A DNA stretch of 28,515 nt from a virus. Below the pieces are notes generated by a model that was not told the DNA's origin, did no database searches, and was given only the letters and a program-made list of their open reading frames with translations. Position 1 is the first letter of the stretch, and each line of letters begins with the position of its first letter. The position numbers and the translations under genes are program-made. The stretch is from the IMG/VR virus record IMGVR_UViG_3300009157_000040, positions 1-28,515 of that record. One strand, given 5' to 3'. Below, piece after piece: positions 7,834 to 16,873 of this stretch.

Positions 7834-8124
7834 TTAGACCGCCCCGATCAACGGATACCACTTTCCCTGTGACTTGCTGAACTGCAACTTCTGCGCGCGA
7901 TTGACAACCAGCACGACGGCAACCGCAATGTTGCCAGTCGCCACGAGGGTCGCCGCAGCCAGAGGAATCAGCGTGACCTCCTGGTTGGCGATGCCTCCCA
8001 CCTTCGGCGTGATGTTGGCGATGGCCGCTGTGCCGGTGACGACGAGAGTGTCCGCATCCGCAGCGATGGTGGCTGCCGACGCGACGACCCTCTCAGAACG
8101 CTTGCTGACAAATCCCTGAAACAT
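7834..8124 (-). CDS. Small Ala/Val-rich hypothetical virion protein
   Basis: 96 residues, dominated by Ala, Val, Thr and Ile in alternating patterns (TLVVTGTAAIANITP, VALVVNRAQKLQF-like strands), suggesting a compact beta fold that may oligomerise. It ends KWYPLIGAV. It has no Cys. It is sandwiched between the adaptor-like and nozzle-like genes. It could be a head decoration, tail-completion or small collar protein; I do not recognise a family. It resembles the 85-residue protein at 1214-1471 in size and composition, which may be only convergent. Confidence 0.7.
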   Translation of the reverse strand: MFQGFVSKRSERVVASAATIAADADTLVVTGTAAIANITPKVGGIANQEVTLIPLAAATLVATGNIAVAVVLVVNRAQKLQFSKSQGKWYPLIGAV

Positions 8125-8135
8125 CTGACTTCTCC

Positions 8136-8783
8136 TTAGTTAGGAACCCGATACCGAGTTCGCCGTCGCCGTGTCGGCAATCCTTGATTCTGTCGAATCG
8201 CCGTGACGATCAGCCTATCCAAGGCTCTACCTGTCTCCGAGTCGAGTTCGTCAGCCCGCGTCGGATTCTCACCGATGTAGCGCGCGCCCAATGCAGCAGT
8301 GCGCGCTGCGAGTGCTGACTTGCTATTCGTTATGCCGATAATGCTCGCAGCCCCGTTAAGAGCCGAAAGCGACTTGACATAACGAATCCTGAGCTCGCGG
8401 TCAGCCGTTGCACCGCGAAAGAAAATAGTCTCCTCACGCCAGACCCAGATGCGCAAGTGAGTCGTTGGAACTTCGTCAGGTTCCCAAGAACGCTCGTCCA
8501 GTTCAACGAATTGCTCCCGAGACCCCACTGTCCGCTCCGATAACGTGATGGGACGCAAAAGGTCTGCGGGGACGTTCAGCAGAACTTCTGTGTTCGCTGG
8601 GACGATTATCAGAGCGGACACGTCTACCGTGGTCTTCAGGCCGTGCAGATTGTAGTAATCCTGCAGCTCACGGTAAGCCTTGTTCAGGTAGGGGAGGAGA
8701 GCATCGAAGGTGTAGAACGTCCCCGGAAGGTCGTTCAGCAACCCTTGAGATTCCTCGACTACCTGCTGCGCGGTATCAGGCAT
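8136..8783 (-). CDS. Probable head-tail adaptor protein
   Basis: 215 residues. The N-terminal half is helical with DALLPYLNKAYRELQDYYN near 27-45, a pattern seen in portal-proximal adaptors of short-tailed phages, followed by a beta-rich middle (VLLNVPADLLRPI, LRIWVWREETIFFRG) and a helical, Arg-rich C-terminus ending RRRRTRYRVPN. It follows capsid genes and precedes the nozzle-like gene, the expected place for an adaptor that connects portal to tail. A 17-bp palindrome (8785-8801) fills the gap between it and the gene upstream. The GGGTG next to the start may act as a weak ribosome site. The role is inferred from order and fold pattern. Confidence 0.7.
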   Translation of the reverse strand: MPDTAQQVVEESQGLLNDLPGTFYTFDALLPYLNKAYRELQDYYNLHGLKTTVDVSALIIVPANTEVLLNVPADLLRPITLSERTVGSREQFVELDERSWEPDEVPTTHLRIWVWREETIFFRGATADRELRIRYVKSLSALNGAASIIGITNSKSALAARTAALGARYIGENPTRADELDSETGRALDRLIVTAIRQNQGLPTRRRRTRYRVPN

Positions 8784-8784
8784 T

Positions 8785-8801
8785 TGTTCACCCGCTGAAC
8801 T
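8785..8801. repeat. TGTTCA-CCCGC-TGAACT palindrome
   Basis: Copy with one outer mismatch. It fills the whole 18-base gap between the zinc-ribbon gene stop and the adaptor gene start, so it could affect expression of the adaptor onward. Confidence 0.65.
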
Positions 8802-9425
8802 TTAGGCTCTCGCGTAGGTCATTGCCTTGTGCCGTTCCTCATCGAGCACATACGAGCAATGAGAGCACACGATGGCCTTCGGATTCACCTTCTCGAAACA
8901 CGAGGGGCACTCGCTCATGGCCTGGACGATTTCGTTGTCCAGCAGCCACGGCCGTTCGAGCTTCAGCGCGTTGCAAGCGTAGCGCTGGATGTCCGAGATG
9001 GTCTTGTGCTGCCGGAACTTGTTCCAGTCGTCGTCGGCGAGCTTCACCAGATTCTGAAACCAGAGCTTCTGATGCTCGTTGGCTTCGATGAGCTCCTTGC
9101 CCAGTGACGCGACGGTGACGTGGCCGGGCACCCAGAAGAATCCCGGCTTGGCGTCAGGCATTACGACGCCATACTGAGCTTCCATCCAGTCGACCACGAT
9201 AGCCGCTGCGATGACGTCGGCTTCGACAGGGACGCGAATGACCGACCGTTCCGGGCCAGCCTGTCCACGACCCTCGCCGACGTAAATGTCGTTGATTCCC
9301 TTGCCCACGAGCAGAATCGACGGCTTGTCGAAACTTCCAGCCTCCAGGTAGAATTCGGACGGGAGGATGGGCTTCTGCTCTCGAATGGGGCACGGGACGA
9401 TTGAGATAAGCGTTGCCGATTCCAT
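8802..9425 (-). CDS. Hypothetical protein with C-terminal zinc ribbon
   Basis: 207 residues. Residues 1-120 look like a mixed alpha/beta domain (SILLVGKGINDIYVGEGRGQ, VDWMEAQYGVVMPDAKPGFFW). A zinc ribbon at the C-terminus is shown by CPSC and CSHC about 12 residues apart, near 174-191. The start overlaps the stop of the 177-residue gene as TAATG. It lies between capsid and adaptor genes. Possible roles include capsid or portal-vertex assembly, but no family is recognised. Confidence 0.8.
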   Translation of the reverse strand: MESATLISIVPCPIREQKPILPSEFYLEAGSFDKPSILLVGKGINDIYVGEGRGQAGPERSVIRVPVEADVIAAAIVVDWMEAQYGVVMPDAKPGFFWVPGHVTVASLGKELIEANEHQKLWFQNLVKLADDDWNKFRQHKTISDIQRYACNALKLERPWLLDNEIVQAMSECPSCFEKVNPKAIVCSHCSYVLDEERHKAMTYARA

Positions 9426-9958
9426 TAGTCTACTTTCCGCTTCGTCGAATCCATGAACACGGAGTCTTCGTAAGCAAAGAGGGGTGAACGCCCCACGTCG
9501 TGCAGAATATCGAGGAACTCTGCTACCTCTCGTTCTTCTTCCGCTGCAATTTCGTCCTCCATCTGCGTTCGCAGCGTTGCAGCATCTGGCGGTTCCTTGA
9601 TGCGCTTGATGAAGAACTCAATGACCCTCATGTTCAGGGGCAGATGAAAGCCACGCTTGTCCTTGAAAACGTAGAGCGGTTCGTAGGAGTACTCCTCCGT
9701 GAGTTCGGGATTACCGACTGCTGATTGAATCCGCTCTAAGATGAAACGGTCCTGATCGTTGGGATACTTCAAGACAGTTCGAACCTCAGTGACACAACGG
9801 AGGAATATCTTTCCGTAATAATCACTAAAGGTTCCAAGTCTCTTTTCCGTCTCTCCGGTCGACCAGATGACCCTGAAGTTGGGCTTGCCAGCAAACAGCG
9901 ATTCTCCCAGCTCTCGCGCCAGAAGGTCGTTCGCCTGCTTGAGAAGTTTCGTATCCAT
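9425..9958 (-). CDS. Hypothetical capsid-proximal protein
   Basis: 177 residues. The N-terminal third includes helical KLLKQANDLLARELGESLF and then strands (FRVIWSTGETEKRLG). The C-terminal third is acidic and helical (DEIAAEEEREVAEFLDILHDVG). It is the first gene after the capsid gene, separated by about 54 bases containing a hairpin (9974-9998). No Cys pairs or membrane segment are seen beyond a single Cys. A role in capsid maturation or connector assembly is possible from position only. Confidence 0.75.
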   Translation of the reverse strand: MDTKLLKQANDLLARELGESLFAGKPNFRVIWSTGETEKRLGTFSDYYGKIFLRCVTEVRTVLKYPNDQDRFILERIQSAVGNPELTEEYSYEPLYVFKDKRGFHLPLNMRVIEFFIKRIKEPPDAATLRTQMEDEIAAEEEREVAEFLDILHDVGRSPLFAYEDSVFMDSTKRKVD

Positions 9959-9973
9959 ATCGGTGCCTGATGA

Positions 9974-9998
9974 GGGCGAGCCTCCCGTTGACTCGCCC
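9974..9998 (-). terminator. Hairpin after the capsid gene
   Basis: A perfect 7-bp stem GGGCGAG/CTCGCCC with an 11-base loop lies between the capsid gene and the next gene. There is no T-run after it on the minus strand, so it is more likely a partial terminator, RNA-processing or stability element. Such an element could raise capsid mRNA relative to downstream genes; that effect is inference. Confidence 0.4.
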
Positions 9999-10012
9999 CC
10001 ACCCTACTCGGA

Positions 10013-11293
10013 CTAGTAGCCTGCTGGAACGGCCAGCTGGTCGATGTAGACGCAAGCCGCCGGGTTGTTGACGAACAGGTTGAAGCTCGCCACGATGTAA
10101 TACACCTGGCTTGCCGCAACGCCGCCCGATGCACCACGAATCTCGAAGACCTTCCGGCCGTCGACATCGTAGAACCCCGGTGACTTCATCTCGGCGCGGC
10201 CCCACACTTCCTTCACGATCATGTCGATTCGGGTCTTGTCCCACGAGTTCGACTTGCGGATGCCCACACCGGCCATCTGCATGTTGTCGTTGAAGTAGAC
10301 GTTGAGGCCTTCCTCCTTCGCCTGCTTGTTGATGATGGAGACCAGCTGGCCATACTCTTCGTATGCCTGCACCTGACAGGGGTGCATCCAGGCTTCCATC
10401 TTCATCACGCTGTCGAAGCCAACACGGTCGGACACCTTGTTGACTGCGAGACGAGGGAACGGAATCGCGAAGGCGGAGTTCGCCGCTGCGACACGGTTCG
10501 CCCTGATTTCGGGAATCAGGTTGCGGTCCATGCCGAGCCACGAGCCGACGCTCGCGTTGTTGTGGTGATACGGCACCCCGAGGAGGGATACCGGAGGCGT
10601 CGCGGTGAGGCCGGAGACGACAATCTTGTCTCCAATCACCGGCGTGGTGATGGCACCGTTGAAGCGCACGGTCTTGTTGGGACCGTCGTAATACTCCAGC
10701 GGCGCTTCACCACCAACCGTTCCAGCACCTACGAAGACGCGCCGAGTCGTCAGCGTGGCATCGTAGACGCTGTAGAAGTGCTTCTTCCGGAGCAGGCGCG
10801 CGCCGAACCCGTCACCCGTCGCGTTGAGGGTGAACGTGTCCTTGCCACCGGCGGTCGAGTAACCACCGATGGTCGCCATCGTGCCCGTGCCGTTCGTCAT
10901 GCACAGCGAATCCACCGCACGACGGAACTCCTTCATGGAGGTCGCCATCATGTGACGGAAGGTGTTGATGCGAGCCTTCCGCGCATCGTCGGTGGCCCAC
11001 TGGGCCTTGGTCTGCCATTCCACAGCGTGCTTCAGGTTCGTGGTTGAGACCAGAGCCTTGTCGAACTCCGGACCTTCACCGCGTCCCAGATCACCACCTG
11101 CGGGCTCGAAGTGCCCGAAGAGACCACCGGGTGAAATCTCCAGGGGGACCCGCATGTCCCGAGCTGAGACCTTGTCGACTGGCCTCTTCTCGATTTGCGA
11201 GTAGAAGGTGGCTTCCCGCTCGAACAGAACGGGGACCTTCTCCTGGACGTTTTCCAGCTCGGTGGCGTTGACCTGAAGTTCAGTCTGCGCCAT
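10013..11293 (-). CDS. Major capsid protein
   Basis: 426 residues, the right size for a HK97-fold capsid protein of a podovirus-like phage. The N-terminal arm (about 1-60) includes NVQEKVPVLFEREATFYSQI and RDMRVPLE, then PGGLFGHFEPAGGDLGRG. A spine-helix-like segment (INTFRHMMATSMKEFRRAVDSL) and a C-terminal part with KVFEIRGASGGVAASQVYYI are present. It follows an acidic scaffold-like gene by five bases and precedes connector genes. The protein assembles the icosahedral head. Evidence is length, composition and the canonical order portal, scaffold, capsid; no residue is uniquely diagnostic by eye. Confidence 0.88.
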   Translation of the reverse strand: MAQTELQVNATELENVQEKVPVLFEREATFYSQIEKRPVDKVSARDMRVPLEISPGGLFGHFEPAGGDLGRGEGPEFDKALVSTTNLKHAVEWQTKAQWATDDARKARINTFRHMMATSMKEFRRAVDSLCMTNGTGTMATIGGYSTAGGKDTFTLNATGDGFGARLLRKKHFYSVYDATLTTRRVFVGAGTVGGEAPLEYYDGPNKTVRFNGAITTPVIGDKIVVSGLTATPPVSLLGVPYHHNNASVGSWLGMDRNLIPEIRANRVAAANSAFAIPFPRLAVNKVSDRVGFDSVMKMEAWMHPCQVQAYEEYGQLVSIINKQAKEEGLNVYFNDNMQMAGVGIRKSNSWDKTRIDMIVKEVWGRAEMKSPGFYDVDGRKVFEIRGASGGVAASQVYYIVASFNLFVNNPAACVYIDQLAVPAGY

Positions 11294-11298
11294 GATTG

Positions 11299-12543
11299 TT
11301 ACTTCCTCGTCGTGACCTTCCCAGCGAGGATATCTTCGTCCGAGGTCTTCGACCAGTCGATGGTCCGGGGATTGATCCTCCCCATCCCACGCTGGCCAAC
11401 CGCTCCTCGACCGCCGCTCGGAATGTCACGCTTCTTCTTGTTGTTGGTTCCCGCGACCTTTTGGCCGAGGGCCTCCGCCACCATGCGATTTCGGATGCCG
11501 GGAAGGAGCTGCTTTGCACGCGAGAGGTGCGCGTTGAGAATCGCCTCTTTGTGCTCCTTCGTAAACCCGCCGACGGTTGCACGCCTCCACAGCTGGCGCA
11601 GTGTCTGGTTGAGTTGCTGATCCTCCCCCAACCGTTCGTCGAGCTCGGCCAACGACTCTTTCACGATGGCCTTACGCGAGAAGCCGTTCAGCTTGCCATC
11701 CGGGTCAGCGATGCCCCGGTCAGCAATCCTCTCCAAACGAGTGTAAGACTCGACGGCAAGTTCCTGATTGAAGCTGCCGTATCTCTCGTTGAAGTGCCGA
11801 CTCCGTTCCTCCCTGAGCTGGACCTCCGCAGGATGAGGTCCCGTTGATTGTGTCCTGGGCTCAGGTATCTTTGCTTCGCCAAACACATGCTTCGCGATGT
11901 GTCCAGCGGCATACATCAGATTCTTGTCGTTCAGACGCTTGCCATCGTTGTAGGTCAAGCGAATGAGGTCCTCCAGCACAGGCATCGTGGCCCGCACGTA
12001 GAGTTCCTTGCTCATCCTCTGCAATGTTGGTAGGAAGTTATCTACCAACATGGGAACGGACTGAGGCGAATTGGCCGCCAGCTCACGCAGCACCAGCGAC
12101 GGGTCACCCTGAACGAGGCTTGCTTCGATGATGTCGAAGTCGTCCGCCTTCTTCGATGCAGTGACGGCTTCCTCAACCGACGCGAAGGTTTCCGAGAACT
12201 TCTGTTCCCTGAAGAAGATGTCCTTCAGTCCCGGCACCTTCTTGAAGATTTCCGGGTCTGCCTTCTTCAGTTCCTGATACGTGGGCCGGCCTTCGACGGC
12301 GGGTTCGACTTTCTCTTTACCCTTATCGTCACCCGCCGCGCCTTGTTCAGGTTCGTCGTCGCCCTCTTCGTCGCCTTCTTCATCATCGTCGCCTTCGTCG
12401 TCGTCCTCATCTCCCTCATCGTCGACTTCACCATCATCGCCGGTATCGGGAGTTTCGGGCGTTTCGGAGTCACCGGTGCCCTGATCACCGGAATTGGCAG
12501 GGTCTCCGACATCACTCAGGATGTCCATATCTTCGTCGGGCAT
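11299..12543 (-). CDS. Scaffolding-like protein with very acidic N-terminus
   Basis: 414 residues. Residues about 25-80 are an extreme Asp/Glu/Gly tract, including DDEGDEDDDEGDDDEEGD. The rest is helical and charged (TFASVEEAVTASKKADDFDI, FLPTLQRMSKELYVRATM), as in scaffolds that co-assemble with capsid proteins and are expelled from the head. It lies between portal and capsid genes, the standard place for a scaffold. The Arg/Lys-rich C-terminus could be the capsid-binding end; this is inference from known scaffolds. A DNA-mimicking role for the acidic tract is possible but not supported by anything specific. Confidence 0.82.
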   Translation of the reverse strand: MPDEDMDILSDVGDPANSGDQGTGDSETPETPDTGDDGEVDDEGDEDDDEGDDDEEGDEEGDDEPEQGAAGDDKGKEKVEPAVEGRPTYQELKKADPEIFKKVPGLKDIFFREQKFSETFASVEEAVTASKKADDFDIIEASLVQGDPSLVLRELAANSPQSVPMLVDNFLPTLQRMSKELYVRATMPVLEDLIRLTYNDGKRLNDKNLMYAAGHIAKHVFGEAKIPEPRTQSTGPHPAEVQLREERSRHFNERYGSFNQELAVESYTRLERIADRGIADPDGKLNGFSRKAIVKESLAELDERLGEDQQLNQTLRQLWRRATVGGFTKEHKEAILNAHLSRAKQLLPGIRNRMVAEALGQKVAGTNNKKKRDIPSGGRGAVGQRGMGRINPRTIDWSKTSDEDILAGKVTTRK

Positions 12544-12552
12544 TTACGTCTC

Positions 12553-14919
12553 CTATGCGGCTTCGTTCGGTGCCGGGTTCTCGATCTCGCCTTCTTCACC
12601 AGGCTGCTCGGCAGCCATCTGTTGCTGTTGCATCATCTGCATCTGGATGATTGAGTTGTGCTCCATGTAGTGTGCGCGCACGTTCATCCATGCAGCAGGA
12701 TTGTTCTCCTTCGTGTCAATGCCGACGGGCGACTTCAGCCAAGAGAGGCAGATTTCAGCCTCAATCTCGTGCCGGTCCACGTCCTGGTCAATAGGAACTG
12801 ACGATTGGAACTGTTCCTGACCAGTCATTGGATCGAAACCCATCAACGTGGGCTGACCCTGAATGAGCTGGGCGATTTCGATCAGCTGCTTGTTGCGGTC
12901 GTCGTCGCCGGGGATGTAGAGGTCTTCCATCCCGATGAGTTCGGCAATGAAGCTCGTATTCTCCGGATGCATGAAAATCTGCCCAATCTGGGGGTCTTGC
13001 ATCTGGATGAGCTGGAGCAATACATCGCGCTTCTGAGCCCATGAGATAGGAAAGGCCTCACTGGTCTCAGGCTCAATCTCGCCGACTTTACCTTGAAGTT
13101 CCGCCTTACGAATCCATGTGTTGACAAAGCTCTGTCCCTGTTCCTTGACGAACTTCTCGTCTTGGGTCATGTTCTTTGCGAAGGACCGCACAGACTTGGA
13201 CATGACCTGCGCCCACCAGACCTTCAAGACCGTCCAGGTCCCACTCAGTCTCTGCAGTGCTTGCGCGCGCGACAGCTCGTATTCTCGTGCAGTTCCCGAA
13301 CCACCTTCTATCGCACCGCCATAAATGGTAGGAAACGTGCCGATAACAAACTGAGCCGCGCTATCCAGACGGTCAGCGAACATCTCCACTTCCTGAGACA
13401 GAGATGCAGCCTTGATGTCGTGGAAGCCGGAGGAGAGGTTTTGGCCTGAAGGAGCCTTCGCTTGATTAACCATGCCCGGTCTTGCTTCTGACTTCGCGTA
13501 GTTCTCGAAGTCAAGAACAGACGGGTCTGCGAATGTCTCTGGAATACCAAACTCGATGGTCTCCAGTGTGATGTTCGAAAGCTCATTCGTCATGTCCTGA
13601 ATGGGGACCAGAGATTGGCCCTCTGGTTCAGCATGAATGTGCTCGGAGAACGGAGACAACGTAGCCGTCCAGTGGTCGTCGAGCACATCCCCCAGAACTT
13701 CAACTACCAGGTCGTTGTTGACGATGACAACGTAGCAGCCTTCTGGATATTCCGTCTTGAGACGCTTGACGATTTCGTTCTTCGGGTCGCCCCAGTAATT
13801 GTATGCCCACGGGCGGAGCCACATTCTCGCAACGGTGCAGACGTTGTCTTGCCATTCGCCTGCGTATCTTCGATCATTACGCGCCCACCGTTCAATTTCG
13901 TCGGTGTCATAGCTCGCTTTGATGAGATGAGCGAACTCGGGATATGTGTCTTGAATCAGGCCAACAGGTTCCTCTGTTACGAAACGGAGGTATGGAGTTT
14001 CATCGAGCTTCGAAATGTAGTGCGGGACCTCCACGTGCATGGGGCCAAACACACGAAGAATCTCTCGAGACTTCGGCCGGTCATTGTAACCGACAATCGT
14101 ATCGAATGTTTCTTCCTGGTCTTGGAACTCAGGTGGAGCGACGACACCACAGTTCGGGCATTCCTGTGGCATCTGATTCGGTGGTGCAATGGGGTCGACT
14201 GCCGGTTCCTCGCCTGAAGGATTGCCACACGACGGGCAGAAGTAGCTGCGATTGACAAGACTCTCCTGACCAGGGATTGGCTCACGAAATGTGCCAAACT
14301 CCTTGCGAGTTTTGAGCTCGTTGTAGCAAAAGACCACGCCTGTATTGAAGAGCAAATACAGAGCTCTCAGAAAGAGGATTTCTGATTGGTTATGGCGTTG
14401 AATAAGTTCCGAAATCTTCGAGTAAGCCTTGGCTGTCTGGACGTCGCTGGCGTTATCCGCATCGTCAGGGAAGAATCTGACGTAAGGAATGCCCGCAGCA
14501 ATCGCCGAAATCCACGCCTGTCCGTGGGCTTTGTAGATATTGACAACCTTTGCGATAGCTTGAACATCGGTGTCAGCCTGTGGGTCCTCGAACGCGACGT
14601 TCGTGCGGTCCTGATAGTCACGATAATCGCGCGCGACGGCATCCCAGTAGATGTATTGCAGATTGTTCCAGTAACACTCCAACTTCTTCAGCCGCTTGAC
14701 ATAGGCTTCTCTGACGTTGCGCTCAGGTATGCAGAGAACATCCTTAATACGGAGGAGCGCATCCGTTACCTCTTTGGGGTAAATGTCCTCCGGGTTCACT
14801 TCCTCTTCTTCCGTGTCGACAATCTCATCCGGATTCTCGGGCAAAGGAGCCAGAGCACCAGGGTCGAGCAACTCCTCGGGAAGAAGCTCGGGGTCGACTT
14901 GGTCAGTGGGAGGATACAT
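12553..14919 (-). CDS. Portal protein, P22-like size, with embedded zinc ribbon
   Basis: 788 residues, typical of long portals of short-tailed phages. After an acidic N-terminus (1-50) come helical stem-like regions (YVKRLKKLECYWNNLQYIYW) and a wing. The segment PTIYGGAIEGGSGTAREYEL near 540-560 matches the conserved portal region before the crown. The C-terminus is Gln/Met/Glu-rich (IIQMQMMQQQQMAAE). A CPSCG...CPNCG pair (C228, C231, C254, C257) suggests an inserted zinc ribbon in the wing, uncommon in portals. The protein forms the dodecameric vertex for DNA packaging with the TerL encoded upstream. It follows a 109-residue protein and is followed by the scaffold. Confidence 0.9.
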   Translation of the reverse strand: MYPPTDQVDPELLPEELLDPGALAPLPENPDEIVDTEEEEVNPEDIYPKEVTDALLRIKDVLCIPERNVREAYVKRLKKLECYWNNLQYIYWDAVARDYRDYQDRTNVAFEDPQADTDVQAIAKVVNIYKAHGQAWISAIAAGIPYVRFFPDDADNASDVQTAKAYSKISELIQRHNQSEILFLRALYLLFNTGVVFCYNELKTRKEFGTFREPIPGQESLVNRSYFCPSCGNPSGEEPAVDPIAPPNQMPQECPNCGVVAPPEFQDQEETFDTIVGYNDRPKSREILRVFGPMHVEVPHYISKLDETPYLRFVTEEPVGLIQDTYPEFAHLIKASYDTDEIERWARNDRRYAGEWQDNVCTVARMWLRPWAYNYWGDPKNEIVKRLKTEYPEGCYVVIVNNDLVVEVLGDVLDDHWTATLSPFSEHIHAEPEGQSLVPIQDMTNELSNITLETIEFGIPETFADPSVLDFENYAKSEARPGMVNQAKAPSGQNLSSGFHDIKAASLSQEVEMFADRLDSAAQFVIGTFPTIYGGAIEGGSGTAREYELSRAQALQRLSGTWTVLKVWWAQVMSKSVRSFAKNMTQDEKFVKEQGQSFVNTWIRKAELQGKVGEIEPETSEAFPISWAQKRDVLLQLIQMQDPQIGQIFMHPENTSFIAELIGMEDLYIPGDDDRNKQLIEIAQLIQGQPTLMGFDPMTGQEQFQSSVPIDQDVDRHEIEAEICLSWLKSPVGIDTKENNPAAWMNVRAHYMEHNSIIQMQMMQQQQMAAEQPGEEGEIENPAPNEAA

Positions 14920-14933
14920 GTTATTTCACGTTC

Positions 14934-15263
14934 CTACGAAGGTTTCGGCACGTCTGCCTTTTCAGCAGCCTCGACTCGCCTCGCCCAGGCCGCCTTTTCT
15001 TGCTCTGCGGCTTCGCGAGCCGATGCAGTTTCGAGCGCCGCCTGCTTTCTCGACCAAGGAATCCGAGATTTCCGGATATTCCCTTCAAATCCGGGCTTGA
15101 TCGGTTGAGCAGGTGGAGGAGGCACCGTTTTCTCGTGTTCCCTGTCCAGAAGTCCTCGCAAATACTCGACTTCCTCGGTCAGGAGGATAATCGTATGCTT
15201 GTGAGCTTGGCACGATTCGCAAGTATACGTTCGCTCTCTGAACAAATCAGCGAAGAAGCCCAC
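14934..15263 (-). CDS. Small CxxC coiled-coil protein (GTG start)
   Basis: 109 residues from a GTG at 15263, chosen because GGAGG lies four bases upstream; this start overlaps the TerL end by 17 bases. The open frame extends further upstream to 15350 but overlaps TerL deeply and has no good ribosome site. The protein has a CESC pair at 15-18, a His-rich HKH, a leucine-rich helix (IILLTEEVEYLRGLLD) and a long charged helix at the C-terminus (AREAAEQEKAAWARRVEAAEK). It lies between TerL and portal. A packaging-accessory role is conceivable; no family is recognised. Confidence 0.7.
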   Translation of the reverse strand: MGFFADLFRERTYTCESCQAHKHTIILLTEEVEYLRGLLDREHEKTVPPPPAQPIKPGFEGNIRKSRIPWSRKQAALETASAREAAEQEKAAWARRVEAAEKADVPKPS

Positions 15264-16872
15264 GGAACCTCCGGTGACGTTGAACTGATGTAACGACCTT
15301 GTGCTTGGACTCGAGAACTTCCATCTGCCTGTGCAATCGAGTCCAATCACCCGTCTCTGTGAAGGTCGAAATCACTTTCCCGAGCTGCTGAATCCTCTGA
15401 TCACGACTCCAAACGAGGCGAATGTATTGGTCGACTTCCTTTATGAGGTAGCGACCACCATCGTAAGGGTCATCACCATCGAATTCCGCTACATCCTCGA
15501 CCACTTCACCATCTTTGTTGTCGTAAATGCAGATGGGTATGGTCTTGATGAACTCCTTGCACGTGTTAAAGACTTGCAACCTCGGCAGATTCGTCTCTAG
15601 CGGCTCCGGAATGAAGGCCTCCTGATATTTCTGGAAGGCCATTGCACCGTAGTTCCGATAGATGAACGCTGCCTTCTCCTCCGAGTAGCCCTCTTGAGGG
15701 ATATACTTGGGAGGCTTTGGTTCCCAACGTAGAAAACTATGCATCAGCATCTTGCCACCGAGACGGTCGTTGTCCGCCTGGATAGCACGAAAGCCCGAGG
15801 CCTTCGTAAATTGCTGTTCTATAGTTTCCTTGTCTCCTCGTTTGGCCCAGGCGGACGGGTCCAAGACGACAGAGTATATCTCGTGCCGCTCATTTTGCGA
15901 AAGTCGCGCGACGTCCGACCCCCATGTTTCGATATTCTGCTTAGCCTTCGCATACTCGCGGTAAAGAAAAACACGGGCGTCAGGAGATACAGCAGCCCAA
16001 CCAGCCCAAGTTTTAGCAGTGTAGCCCCAATCGATAGCGAGGATTCGTGGCCACCACTCCGGGACCTCGAACGGCTCGACAACATGACATGCGTGAGTCG
16101 GCTCTCCTCCTCGGCGGAAGTCCCTCCACTCTGCGAATACCTGACCGGAGAAGACATACCAGTCTCCGTCTTTCTTGGCTCGTCGTTCTGCCTCGGGAAG
16201 AATTTCGAGGCGCCAAGCGTATCCTGGGTCGGCTTCGTTGAGGTATGGGTTGTCATCGAGTTTCGCGGGAATGTAAATCCGCGTGGTTCGACTCGAGCGG
16301 TCGTGGATGATCTTGAATCCTTTTCGTGCGGGGTCAACGAATCGCTCTCGGACCCACACATGACCTTGATTCCCTGGATTACTAGCGGACCTAACGACGG
16401 GCGGAAGGTCCGGTTCGGACGATCGCACACGGCTGGTGACAAAGGAATAGACGAACCACTTGAACGATGTGAGCTCATCGAACGCGGCGTAGTGGTATTC
16501 GGTAGTGTCATGGCGCCGTGCGTGCTTTTCCTTTTCGAGATAACTTGCTCTGATGATTGCGCCTGAAGGCCACTTCCAAAAGTGCTTGGCTTCGTTGAAG
16601 ACAGCACCCGTCAATTTGTAGAAACGGTCCGCGCGAGGAATGATTGATTCCTCTAGCTGCGGGAACGTCTCGCGAAAGATAATCCCGTGAAACTTCGGAT
16701 GTAGATGCCAACCACGGAGTATGGGCAGCATGATGAGGAGTTCTGACTTGCCCCCACCTGCTGCCCCTCCGTAAAGCGCCTCGAATATGGAATCCGGAAT
16801 CTCGAGAAACTTCTTCTGCTTCTCGTGCGGCTTCCATATCCGAGTGAAGTTGTCGACGACCTGAATGCCCAC
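15247..16872 (-). CDS. terL: Terminase large subunit
   Basis: 541 residues from a GTG start. The ATPase has Walker A GGAAGGGKS at 35-43 and Walker B YAAFDE at 128-133 with D132 and catalytic E133, followed by SNPGN at 164-168, the coupling motif. The C-terminal RNase H-like nuclease starts with ILAIDWGY, giving metal-binding D281, with VVLDPSAW (D338) and an acidic GDDPYDGG segment near 470-480 as further ligands. It pumps and cuts DNA at the portal. The start is two bases from the stop of the 159-residue gene. All key catalytic residues appear intact, so the gene is probably functional. Confidence 0.97.
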   Translation of the reverse strand: MGIQVVDNFTRIWKPHEKQKKFLEIPDSIFEALYGGAAGGGKSELLIMLPILRGWHLHPKFHGIIFRETFPQLEESIIPRADRFYKLTGAVFNEAKHFWKWPSGAIIRASYLEKEKHARRHDTTEYHYAAFDELTSFKWFVYSFVTSRVRSSEPDLPPVVRSASNPGNQGHVWVRERFVDPARKGFKIIHDRSSRTTRIYIPAKLDDNPYLNEADPGYAWRLEILPEAERRAKKDGDWYVFSGQVFAEWRDFRRGGEPTHACHVVEPFEVPEWWPRILAIDWGYTAKTWAGWAAVSPDARVFLYREYAKAKQNIETWGSDVARLSQNERHEIYSVVLDPSAWAKRGDKETIEQQFTKASGFRAIQADNDRLGGKMLMHSFLRWEPKPPKYIPQEGYSEEKAAFIYRNYGAMAFQKYQEAFIPEPLETNLPRLQVFNTCKEFIKTIPICIYDNKDGEVVEDVAEFDGDDPYDGGRYLIKEVDQYIRLVWSRDQRIQQLGKVISTFTETGDWTRLHRQMEVLESKHKVVTSVQRHRRFRGLLR

Positions 16873-16873
16873 G

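Noticed and set aside
10287-11047. Plus-strand frame opposite the capsid gene
   Set aside because: Arg/His/Gly-rich mirror of a high-GC coding strand with no ribosome site or domain.
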